Shown in pieces: positions 54,533-64,000 of a DNA stretch of 64,000 nucleotides. Source of the DNA: Glebionis coronaria. Its lineage: Eukaryota; Streptophyta; Magnoliopsida; Asterales; Asteraceae. The notes under the pieces were generated by a model that worked only from the letters and a program-made list of their open reading frames with translations, did not search any database and was not told the DNA's origin. Each line of letters opens with the position of its first letter. The stretch's first letter is position 1. The stretch is taken from contig JANFOE010000193.1 in NCBI GenBank assembly GCA_025667525.1, positions 1,116,001-1,180,000 of the forward strand. Direction: 5' to 3'. The position numbers were made by a program, and so were the translations under genes.

Positions 54533-57506
54533 TAATATGTGTGAAAACACTTATCCTTTTGCCACTAAAATCAAGGAAAAACAAGACCGAATCATGTGTT
54601 TAATGTCATAAAAGTCGGAATTACGCATGGTTTTGTGTTTTGTGTGTTAAATAGGTACAAATGATCAAAAGAAGAGAAAACACGGGATTTCACGGTCAAA
54701 TGTCGAAGAAAAGTCAAGAAAGAGATGAAGACAAAGTCAAAAGACCAAAAGTGTGCCCAAGATTCACGAAAACCGGCTAAACCGACATGAGTTTGAAGAA
54801 AACAATCAAGGAAGCCAAATCGAGCTCGACTTTAGCGGATTTAATCCTTTAAAAGATCTTTGAGCTTTGTGGGACCCACATGTTCTTATTGGGCCTTAAA
54901 ACCCAGTTATGAATATGGATTATTTGCTACTGGGCCAAAAACTCAATTAAGGCCCAATACCCTTAAACGGATGTGAATTTGGGCTGCCAAGTCCTTTTTG
55001 ATATTAACTATTTGGAACGGATGGGCCAAAGCCCATTTAATGAATGAAATGGGACGGATTGAAAGAAGATATACATTTCAATTGGTTTTGTAACTTTTTT
55101 TTTCTAGTCAACACAATCCAATTTAAATGCCAGTCAAAGCCCATCACACGTTTGTTTTTACAAACGATTATCCTACACAAACACAACACCCCATTTTTTA
55201 TTCACTCCCACGTGTTTATCTTTCCCCCATTCACACATTAATAAACGAAAATATTACTCCCCACTCACCCGGTCAAACTCCATTTACTCACCCACTCCAT
55301 CCTCTCCTCCAAAAACGCAGCAACAACACCCCTTTTACAAACCCTAAAAATTACCCTAATCACATAAATTTACCACTAAAAATGGGGCTTTTTGTTTAAA
55401 TGGGTAATTCACCCAAAGGGAATTAAATCCCCCAATTTTTCGGGTACAAACACCCACTGGTGGTCCTCAATCCAACGTGGCACCCCTCCTTTGTTTGATT
55501 GGCCAAAAAAAGCCATGTTGGCAATCCGTGACTCATGGAAGAATCTCGTCCGTTTGATCAGAAGTAAAAGAGAGAGAAGAAAAGAAGAGCGGTCAAGATC
55601 TTGTTTCGTGGGCACCAAGGAGAACCAAGAAATTTTTGAGGGTTTTCTCCTATAAAAACCCCCATTTTTCACATGTAATAGCCAGCACAGCTTTTTCTTT
55701 ATTTTTTAGTTTTTTAATTAATTTTAGGAGTAGGTTAATTTAGATTTAAATTTCTGAAAATTAGATTAGATTTAATCTTGTATTTTTTATTTCCAGTCAA
55801 TGTAATTTTATTTTGATTATTAATGAAAAATTAGTTTTATCAATTTCGTCTCCATTTTTAATTTTTGTCAAATCTTTAACTACTGTTTTTGTTCGTCGTA
55901 TTATTATTCTATTACTGTTTGTTAGCTACTGTTTCGCAAGTTATTATAAAAAAAATTATAAAGGAAAGTGGAAAGATAATTTCCCCCACTGGGAAATTAT
56001 GAATCTATTGTTCGGGGTAATATTGGTTCGCGACTGTTGATGAAGCTACTGTTGGTTCATTTGGTTTGATTTTTGATGATGTTCAAGATGATGAATCGGG
56101 TTGATTAACGGTGGTGTTCGTAGTCTTGGCTCGCAAGGAAGCTCAGCGCTATCCTTCGACCCAAAGGATTTCAACAATAGGTTCTCAATCTCCTTTCTCT
56201 TTTATTTTTATATTAAGTTTTTATTTAAATGGTTAGTCTGCTTATTTATGTTACTGTTTAGTTTTAATCTATTTGGTTTTGTTTAATTTTCATAAGTTTC
56301 TGTTTAGTTATTATCAGTTCTGTTTACCTAATTGGTTCCGTTTATTTTGATTCAGCTTATGTTTCATTTAGTTGCTTATTTAGTTCAGTTCACTGTTTGA
56401 TTGCAGCTGCTTATTTGATTCCTAATATAGCTTTGTTTATGTTTTATTTTTTTACAGCTTATTATCCTTTATATCTATGTTTATAGGGTCTTGTCATGTT
56501 TTTTTTATTCTGCTTATTAGTTTGGTGTCTGAATGTTTGCTTATTTGGTTTTAACTGCTTATCAGCTTTTTGATAGGCTGCTTATTAGTTTCGTTAGCTT
56601 ATGTGTTTATTGCTAGTTCGGTTTAGCTTATAGTTCGTATTAGCTTATTTGGTTTAAACTACTGCTTTTATATAGCTTTTTCGGTTTGGATTATTGTTTT
56701 AATGTTTTAAAAATGTCAGTTTTATAGCTTATTTGCTTTAGTAGCCTATTTGGATTATTCGCTTTTTGGATTTGATGTTGTTGCTTATTTAGTCTGATTT
56801 GAATTGCTGAATAACTCAGACTATTTGGTCTAAGTATCTAAAGCTAAAAAAATAAATAACAAAAAGTTGTCTGGGGTGGGATTCGAACCCCATACCTCTC
56901 GTTCCCCAGTCTAACGCCCCAACCAACTCATCTAGGCCTCTTCTTGTGTTCTTTTATGCGTTTTCTCTTTAATATAGGTTTTTAATGTCTAGCAGTTTTA
57001 TTTAAATTGTTTATTTACAAATTTTTAGTCTAATTAAGTTTTAATTTTAAATTCCGTTTTTATTTATTCTATTCAGATTTCAAAAATACAAAAAGACAAA
57101 AAATATTTTATTTCTTTAATAGCTTAAATTTTTGTTTAAATTCATTTTTAAAATTTTAGTTAATATCAATTAGATTTGTTTAAAAAAGTTTTAGTTTAAA
57201 ATTAAGTTAGTAGATTTTATTTAAAATTTACTAGTTTAAAATTAGTTTATTAAATTTAAATTAGATTTATTTCAAAATAGTTTTAATTAAAATTAGTTTA
57301 AAATAGATTTTTAAAATTGTTTAGTTTAATTTTTAAATTAGATTAAATAGCTTTTATTTTAAATAGTTTCTAAATTAGTTTTAAAATACCAAAATTTTAC
57401 GTTTACCAAAAACAAATTAAGTCGAAACATTAATCTGTAATCAAATTCGAGTCGAATCGAGGAACGATAATAGAAAATAAAAAGGGTTAACAAAATCATT
57501 GTATCA
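54533..57506 (+). repeat. Outer element 3' LTR
   Basis: 2974 bp, TAATATGTGTGAAAAC to ...TTGTATCA, followed by the duplication GAGGG. The first 1.6 kb (to about 56140) is close to the 5' LTR; the rest is of a divergent type. TATA box at 55651-55658. Confidence 0.8.
56871..56938 (-). repeat. tRNA-like segment in U5 of the outer 3' LTR (antisense)
   Basis: On the minus strand GGCCTAGATGAGTTGGTTGGGG is A-box-like (11 of 12 positions of TRGCNNAGTTGG), and ATGGGGTTCGAATCCCA carries a perfect B box GGTTCGAATCC with a TGGG/CCCA stem. Length about 68 bp. It is better preserved than its counterpart in the 5' LTR (21986-22056), but it lacks a clear acceptor stem, so a pseudo-tRNA and not a gene. Confidence 0.55.
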
Positions 57507-57511
57507 GAGGG

Positions 57512-59969
57512 GCTGCCTCTAATTAATATAAGTTTGGGTAGGAGGGATCAGCTCCTTGTGATGGATGCGAGGCACACACCACATTCACCTGAATAATCTT
57601 CTGAAAACATGTAACCTAGGATGCACCCATACGCCCCACATGATAATAATAATATGGCCAAAAGTTGAAGGGACGCCATTAGCTATCACTCCGTCGTGGT
57701 GAAGTCATAACACTGGTGCCTCCAGTGTTATGGTTATGGTACCTCCATAACTAGGTGAAACTGGTCATGCATGTTTATGGCTTTAGGTATCTAATTAAAC
57801 ATAAGCAATTCAAAAACATATAAAACATATACTGGGAAAACAGTTGGCTGCATACGGTGAATCCTAATAACGAAAGAATGTCCATACTGAAAGGACGGAG
57901 AATCCGTACCTTATGTCTAGTGAACGAAGAAGACGAACGGAAGAGAGTCCTACTTCGATCTCACTAATGCTACATAAGTAGTATACGTGTATAAGTGTTC
58001 TGATTACTGAGTACGTAACTGGTTTTATCATGTCTTAACTTGTTTTATATGTTCAGGTCTTGTTTTACTGATTTTAACGTTATGCTGTGTTTATCATGTA
58101 TTCTTTATATTCTGATTAAGTATTACATGTATTTCTTGTATTATTATACTTGTTGTGTAATATTAAGTGACTTTCTAAAAATAGCAGGTTTCCTAAAATA
58201 GAATGTTTCCAAAAACAGATTAACTGCTTAAATTAGATAAATTTCTAAAAATTGAAAGTTTCCATAAATAGTAAGTTTTCTGAAATAGAATGTTTTCATA
58301 TTTATAAATAAGCTGAATTAATAAGCTAATAATATAAGCTTAGTTTTACTGATTAAATATACTAGGTCTTGTGATTAACAATATAGTTAATAATTGTAAC
58401 ATGTTAACTAAATAAACTATAGGTTATATGATTTAATTAAATATAAGAATGATTTAATTAAATTAAAGTGTATAAAATACTTTAGGTTAAACATGTATTA
58501 ATATTTATATTAATATAACCTAAGTCATGATAATTAACTAATTATATGTTATGTTTTTAATAATTAATTAATTACTATAGTTTAAATTAAATAATAAAAT
58601 ACTTAGGTTAAAATCATGTATTATTAAATAATAATAATAAACCCAAGTCCTTGTTTTAATTAAATTAATTATATGCCATGTTAAATTAATTTAATTAACT
58701 TTTAACTAAATATACTTGTAAAATTAATTAGGCTTGTAAAAATAATAATGAACCGAACCCGTGTATTATATTAAACATGTCATAAACCGGACCCGTGAAA
58801 CCCGTGAACCGGTCCGAACCAAACACCCTCTAGAACAGTGGCAAACCGGCATGAACCGGTTGTCACTGCCTTTGTTAAACTTCCACCGGCTGCGCCGGTG
58901 GTGTCCCCTGCTTCTCGGCTAGCCGCTGACCATAAGGTTCCCACCGGCAGTTGCCGGTGGTTCCCCCCTGCGCTGCTGCTGTTTTCCCCTACCTGACCAA
59001 ACCAGCCACCGGCTGGGCCGGTGGTGTTGGTTTTTGTGGCTGTTGAGAACCAATCAAACCACAAGGATACCCGACGCATGTCAGGGTCCCTTGTACCTGC
59101 TGTCGATCGAGACCACAACACCACCGAGACCTATGTCTCAGTTGGCGAGCGAACCAACGACGCCGAGAGCCTTATGGCTCCCGGTTTGTGTGGCGGCCGA
59201 GCCAAACAACCCGAAAACACCCTTAATTTTTACCCCACCATGGTAATTAACATGTGTTTAATCTTGTTTTTATTATTCACATGATCATATGCTATTAATT
59301 AACAAAAGAATTAAACAGAAAGGTTTTCCGATTACCGAAACGCGTGGAGCAAAAGGAGAACGATCATACGAACACCATGCTTAAATATCTTAACCAAAAA
59401 AAATCAATCCAACAACCCTTTGTGGTGTGTTCTTGCCAGCGGCCCAAGAGGAGGAAAAAGGGAGGCTATGGTTTTTTTCTTGTTTGTAAAATAAATAAAT
59501 TATGTTTCCTGTGTTTTTCCCTTTTCCCTAATTAGTCAAAATCAAATGGGCTTGGCCCATTCCTTGTTCCTTGTCCGCGGCTACTAGGGCCTAAAGGGAC
59601 TTTCCCGGGCTGTGTTTATGTGTAACAAATTACGTTTTCGTTTACTAAAATATCCGTGTTAGTTCGTGGTTGACCGTTCGTGTTATAACTAATACTTGTA
59701 CGTAATTAATAATTATCGTGTAATAATAAATATATATGTAGTTCACATGTTCGTGTTTTAATGTTCGTGATCTTATGTTCATGATTATAATTGTTATGAT
59801 TAATAATTATCATGTAATATCACGTACCTAATAATTATCATGTACTAACACATATGTAATTTCTGAATTTAATATTCGTGACACTTGTTCGTGCTATAAA
59901 AGTAAAGTTTTAATATGTACGTACGTTTACTAAGTGTACTGTTCATGGTAAAAGCATGCGGGTTTTACA
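57512..59969 (-). repeat. Tekay-3 3' LTR, right part
   Basis: Resumes after the nest and ends TGCGGGTTTTACA, the same end as Tekay-1. Total LTR about 3.0 kb. It contains three CCACCGGC hairpins (58883-59024) in a locally GC-rich block (about 58790-59220) set in very A/T-rich sequence (58370-58750). The open frame at 58780-59124 on the minus strand follows this GC block and has no domain. Confidence 0.7.
58883..59024. repeat. Three CCACCGGC hairpins
   Basis: CCACCGGC-TGC-GCCGGTGG (58883-58901), CCACCGGCA-GT-TGCCGGTGG (58941-58960) and CCACCGGC-TGG-GCCGGTGG (59006-59024). The arms are perfect in all three; loops and surroundings differ. A weaker ACCGG-CATGAA-CCGGT lies just before, near 58845-58860. 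Confidence 0.85.
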
Positions 59970-59986
59970 ACTCTTCCCCCTAAAAA
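59970..59986 (-). other. Polypurine tract of Tekay-3
   Basis: Minus strand TTTTTAGGGGGAAGAGT directly before the LTR start TGTAAAACCCGC. Confidence 0.65.
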
Positions 59987-60918
59987 GAATAATTCGTCCC
60001 CGAATTATAGATAAAGTAAACTGAAAGAGGAACATACCCGAATCAAAACTGGAAAGGTATGCAAGACAAAAGGACATGAAGTTGACATGCTAGAAAGGAA
60101 CGTGGAACGTGACATGGCTAAAGAGGACATGGAACGTGATGTGACTGAAGGAGTCTTACTGAATTATGGAAGGATGAGAGGACAAAATCCTGTGGGACTC
60201 GTCCGTTTCCAAGTGGCTTCCCTCTCGGGCGGTTTCTCCACAAGATCTTGACACAACTGATAAATCTTGGTCCTCCTGACCTTGACTTGAAAATACGTAA
60301 AAGTTTTTGGTTGTCAATCGTAAGATAGGTTCGCATGAATCTGATAGAGTGGACTAGAAATAACATGCAAGGGTAACTGAAACATTACGATGCAAAATAA
60401 CCTAACCTAATTGATAATAGTAACGTCTTAGCAATGATGCGCGAGACATACTGAAACGTAGTACGTGAACAATTATGAACGTGATACGTGAACAATTGTG
60501 AACATGATCGTGGAGATATGGTGAGTGTAATATGAGAAACCATATGATGATCAATGATACGTGTAACATATCGTGAACGTGATATGAGAACGTGGAATGA
60601 ACATGACATGTGAAACATATCGTGAACATGGAATACGACGGCGGTAACACCAAATGCTATAAGGAGAGACGTGGAATGTGACGTGTAACGTCTATCTTAG
60701 GATAGAGAGTTATACTAAACTTGAGTCTGGTCTCTCAAGTTCTTGCAAAACCTCCATAACAAAAATGAACGTACCATCGTCGGCCAGATACGATCATGAA
60801 CGTGAGCGTGAAAGCAAGTCTTAAAATTAGAACAAGGGTGTGGATGTAAATAAGGAGCACAAATGCGAACCTTTGTCTGACCCGATAGCTGACGGATTAC
60901 CAAGTGATCGGATGAGCC
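59987..60918 (-). pseudogene. Tekay-3 pol C-terminal region, unrecognisable
   Basis: By position this should hold the integrase C-terminus and chromodomain, but no motif survives that I can read. Between 60100 and 60690 the sequence is a loose repeat of GAACGTGATACGTGAAC-like and AACATGACATGTGAAAC-like words, which gives several short minus-strand frames (60118-60366, 60385-60653) that are not genes. Confidence 0.4.
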
Positions 60919-61293
60919 TTAGCTGGAACATGTCCGATCAATCTGCTGGTTCTGAAATCCTTGCAGATGTAAGGATTCTACAAACTTCATCAAACTGTTG
61001 GCAATAACCCAGATAGCATCATGCTTCTTCTGAGTTTGCGTTAATCTGGTAACCAAATCCATGGAGATCTTGTCCCATTTTTTTTTATCATAATTCTGAT
61101 GGTGGATAAACATCCCAGTCTGTTGGCGTTCTATCTTAGCCTGTGGGTATGACAGGTACTTAGATATGAATGTAACTATATCTTGCTTCGTAGAAACTTG
61201 ATACATAGAAATTGCGGAACTATAAGTCTCTGAAATTAGACTTCTCTTAGCGTAGGATTTTCTGGAACACCTAATGTAGTGTAGGGTTCTCAC
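60919..61293 (-). pseudogene. Tekay-3 integrase fragment
   Basis: 124 codons on the minus strand: VTFISKYLSYPQAKIERQQT corresponds to the CxxC half of the HHCC zinc motif with both cysteines lost. It is followed by WDKISMDLVTRLTQTQKKHD, AIWVIANSLMKFVESLHL, the start of the catalytic core with its first aspartate. The remaining core is missing. It belongs to the same Tekay type as Tekay-1 ([12 protein letters not shown] there). Inactive. Confidence 0.7.
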
Positions 61294-61699
61294 CTTTACG
61301 CATAAGCTGAGTCATGGTAAGATTAACCGTGCGAATCCATGTGATTCAGTGTGTCACTGTAATCAACCAGAATTTGTATTGGAAAATTTCAAGGTGAAAT
61401 TTCTCCTATCGTAGAATTTGCAACATAGTGCAAATATGGTCTTCCTGCTCTTCTCTAGACGTAGAGAAAAATCAGGTTGTTCTTGATGAAAATACTGATG
61501 AATTTGTTTATGAGTTCATGGAAACTCAATTTATTAAGTCTATAATGTTGCTGGAGCATTTATGAGACTAATACAAAATCACGAATCTAGCATGACCGAG
61601 TCGTGTACGAATAGCAGTCATGGAAATGTTCTGCTCTTTCACTCGTCACTGTTGGTAACATATTCATGAGTTCGATCTTGGAAAGGTGATTAACACCCT

Positions 61700-61870
61700 A
61701 AAGTCGATTGGACATGGTTTCATACGTGGAGGAGAATAACGGTTATAAATGGTGATTTGTTTAAATGACGGTAGTCGACACATAATCTCATGGTACCGTC
61801 CTTCTCCTTGAAGGTTCTTCTGGAATGTATGGGAAGATTTTGGAATAATTGATTGGTTATGCGTAAAAGG
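61700..61870 (-). pseudogene. Tekay-3 reverse transcriptase fragment
   Basis: The minus strand at 61759-61817 reads FKEKDGTMRLCVDYRHLNK, the RT fingers motif (compare [20 protein letters not shown] in Tekay-1). The surrounding sequence has stops and shifts, and the catalytic FIDD box is not found in the 61294-61700 stretch. Confidence 0.6.
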
Positions 61871-62341
61871 ACTTAAGTGGTCGTGTCTTAACTGATAGTT
61901 AGAAAATTTTAGCTGTCATAGCTAACAACATACGTGCTTGTAAAGCATAGATAATTTGTACAGATTTTCATGATGGAAAACCATGCTAAATGTATTCAGG
62001 AGTCTGAACATTACTGTACAAAATCATTAATCGTAGCAGGGTGTGCTGTTCGTAGTCCATTATTAGGATTAAATTTAACTCGTGTCTGTCTGAGGTAATA
62101 CGTTAGCAGCTTGGATCTCATCATTAGGCTGAAGGAAAACCTTCGTATACATGGGGAATACGAATGGCGTCCTTTATGGTCATGAATATATATGAAATAC
62201 GGGTGCAAGAAATGAAAGTGTCAATCGAGCAATCGTGATAGTTCTCACTGATATGCTGGTGCTGGTACTGAAATTCTTGTGGCCTGATTAATACGTGGCA
62301 CAACGAAATGGGTATACCCTTTGGAGGGTACCCTGGATTTC

Positions 62342-62698
62342 TTAGGTATGTTCCAGAATTTGACGTGAGTCATGTGTCTTGACTCGTGTCTTGGAAATAT
62401 AAGCATGACATGTGTCTTGACTGGTGTCTTGACATGTGTCTTCTGAAAGCATACATGAGAGATGTGTCTTGACTGATGTCTTGACATGTGTCTCGAGGTG
62501 TGAAGCAAATAGAACAACAAATATTAGGTTATTATGCCAAAATTGACGGATCAGTTGGAATACTGATCCTTTGTATCTCTGATCACGTCCGCGGTCGGAG
62601 CCTCGGTTGTGATTTCTAGGATAGTTGCTGTCATAATAGTGGTTACTATCGTCTTCTCTGTCAGTTCCATGACTGTAATTCTCCTGACTGTGATTCAT
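62342..62698 (-). pseudogene. Tekay-3 gag C-terminal fragment (low-complexity)
   Basis: 118 codons on the minus strand. The start is His/Asn/Arg/Gly-rich (SNHYYDSNYPRNHNRGSDRG), as in the basic linker before gag zinc knuckles. The latter half is a repeat of VKTHVKT/QDTCQDTSQD-type words made by a minisatellite (62355-62500). No knuckle is intact. Called from position and composition only. Confidence 0.4.
62355..62500. repeat. TGTCTTGAC minisatellite
   Basis: About eight copies of (A/C)(T/G)GTGTCTTGAC-like units in two blocks (62370-62440 and 62464-62495), including CATGTGTCTTGACTGGTGTCTTGACATGTGTCTT. Period about 15-16 bp. Confidence 0.65.
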
Positions 62699-62699
62699 G

Positions 62700-64000
62700 T
62701 AACTATTCAGCTGAGTGGCCGACTAGTACCGGTTCTCCAATCATATGACTGAAGCGACAACTGAATGACGTGTGACATGTAACTAAGAATTTGGGACGAT
62801 GATTGATGGAAATCGTCTAGTGGTGAAACATATTCTCGTCCGGTCGCTTTAATCTAACGCCTTTGTCTTCGTCTTGTAAGATCTCCAGGTTGTGAACAGC
62901 ATCAGCATCTCGTAGCGTCTCCAACATCCGCAACATCAATCCTTAGTAACATCTCCAAGCTATGAGCGGCATCAACAATCTTGTAGAGTCTTAGCAAGTG
63001 GATTACACCTAAGATGATTTAGAATCGACTAGCGAATACTCGTAGAGCATTGCAGGTAAAATACACCTGGATCAAGGTACGCGTAATACACATGGAATAT
63101 GGTAAATGTGGTACACATGGAATGCACATGAAATGATCGATATGGGTCGATCATCTGACATGATTTACAGGGAATAATTGGTTAAACGGTGTGAAGACCA
63201 AACTGGACTGATCATCATGATAGCCTAGCGATTTCGGCATAAACGTCATTCTGATTATATAAAGAAAACACCCAGAAGGTTGGTGAAAAGAAATTCAACA
63301 ATGATAAGCATGAAAGCATGGTTAATGGAGACCAACCATGACTATCATAAAAGCAGGATTTACTGGAATCTTTCAATGTCTAGTATGAGGGCATGATCGA
63401 CATGATGAGAACATAATCTACATAAAGAGACTAAAGACATACTTAACATGAAGATGAAATCAACATGAAAAATCTTGGAATGAAATTAATCATGAAGGAG
63501 TATAAACATAATCAGCATGAAAATGAAGTTAACCATGGTAGCATGAAAACATAATCGACATAAAGATCATGAAAATTTTAATGAGTGGACATGGAATAAA
63601 TATGACTGTAGTGAGATGAAATTTGAAAATAACTGGTGTGAACGACCATGGATCGGTTCACAATACAAAATTGATATGAGTAATCTGATTAGAGCATAAT
63701 ATAACTAAACATGAACAAAATTTTATGCAATAATCATGAAATTTTTTATGCGTGAAAGCAGTGCATGAATGCATGATGCAGTTTGTAAAACTTTTATGTG
63801 CGAAGGTAAACGCCTATGGTCAGTTTACCCAAAACAAAATGACAGGGCGTGGGGACGCCTATGGGTCGGTCCCAAAGTTAAAAGTTTCGATAAAAGCACA
63901 TGCGACTAAATAGGGCCAATCCTGTACCAACGATTACTTAGTCAAAATTTCTTCAACAATGATACATGAAACCTAAATATGTAAAAATCATCTGTCCAAA
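62700..64000 (-). other. Tekay-3 gag/leader region, decayed
   Basis: No readable gene. Around 63370-63600 there is a loose repeat of AACATGAAGATGAAATCAACATGAAA and AACATAATCnACATAAAGA words. At 63905-63945 GCGACTAAATAGGGCCAATCCTGTACC leads to TTACTTAGTCAAA, faintly like 1390-1400. The primer site and 5' LTR are beyond the window. Confidence 0.35.

Larger units (their letters stand above)
19510..57506 (+). mobile_element. Outer Athila-related element without pol (non-autonomous), carrying two nested elements
   Basis: The flanking duplication GAGGG (19505-19509, 57507-57511), two roughly 3-kb direct LTRs and an Athila-type primer site define one element. With Tekay-2 and Athila removed it is about 9.9 kb. 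Its internal part is only about 3.8 kb: one ORF for a Cys-rich/acidic protein (22935 to 36662 across the Tekay-2 insertion), then non-coding sequence. No protease, RT, RNase H or integrase is seen. The 3' non-coding part shares a motif series with the Athila element (36663 onward against 48415 onward), and its CX2CX3HX4C knuckle has the same spacing as Athila gag. It most likely moved using Athila proteins. The LTR starts are mutated at the second base. Confidence 0.8.

Noticed and set aside
56871..56938. A functional tRNA gene
   Set aside because: The B box is perfect and the A box good, but I can find no matching acceptor stem or clear anticodon arm, and it sits inside an LTR. It is kept only as a tRNA-like relic.
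58780..59284. Gly/Ala/Thr-rich frame on the minus strand and overlapping plus-strand frames
   Set aside because: They follow the GC-rich hairpin block inside the Tekay-3 LTR. Codon content mirrors the repeats, and no domain or start context is seen.
60385..60653. Two overlapping His/Ser-rich minus-strand frames
   Set aside because: They are produced by the loose ACGTGAAC-type repeat; both frames are open only because the repeat lacks stops.
62355..62500. Regular short repeats as a possible CRISPR array
   Set aside because: Units are only 9-16 bp and imperfect, with no unique spacers of constant length, and the context is a plant retroelement.

Overview
This window looks like a stretch of repeat-rich flowering-plant (eudicot) nuclear DNA, about 85-90% of it LTR retrotransposon. 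The supporting evidence is plant-specific Ty3/gypsy lineages (Tekay chromoviruses with initiator-Met-type primer sites, Athila elements with a TGGCGCCG primer site, a Tat-like LTR), a plant LINE tail, a PIF/Harbinger transposon and one intron-containing host gene. The CxxCGGPH-type knuckle proteins fit Asteraceae best, but that is only an impression.

Layout. 1-1533: tail of a Tat/Retand-like element with an antisense Transposase_28-type ORF, a polypurine tract and the start of an LTR. 1534-11951: Tekay-1 (minus strand), inserted in that LTR with TSD TTATC. 11957-12152: rest of the Tat-like LTR. 12205-12795: LINE 3' tail. 12796-18954: the only genic island, holding a minus-strand host gene of unknown function (13714-16444) and a decayed PIF/Harbinger element (16695-18071, TSD TTA) just upstream of it. 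18960 to beyond 64000: Tekay-3 (minus strand), whose 3' LTR is split by a 38-kb nest. The nest is an outer Athila-related element (19510-57506, TSD GAGGG) with no pol. Two later insertions sit inside it: Tekay-2 (24215-36443, TSD AATAG), which cuts its only ORF, and an almost complete Athila (37698-53568, TSD ATACC) in its 3' non-coding part. Tekay-3 internal sequence then runs from 59970 to the window end.

The elements show a range of decay. By-eye LTR divergence is about 0.7% for Athila, 1.2% for Tekay-1 and 2% for Tekay-2. The outer element's LTR pair is mosaic: about 1.7% divergence in the first 1.6 kb, then strongly divergent tails. No open pol is uninterrupted, so none of these elements looks autonomous now.

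The points most worth a second look are: the pol-less outer element and its Cys-rich/acidic protein; its mosaic LTRs with antisense tRNA-like segments; a two-hairpin plus G-run module shared with Athila; Tekay-2, which has young LTRs around a badly decayed pol; a microhomology deletion that removed the TATA box from the Athila 3' LTR; and the unrecognised host gene.
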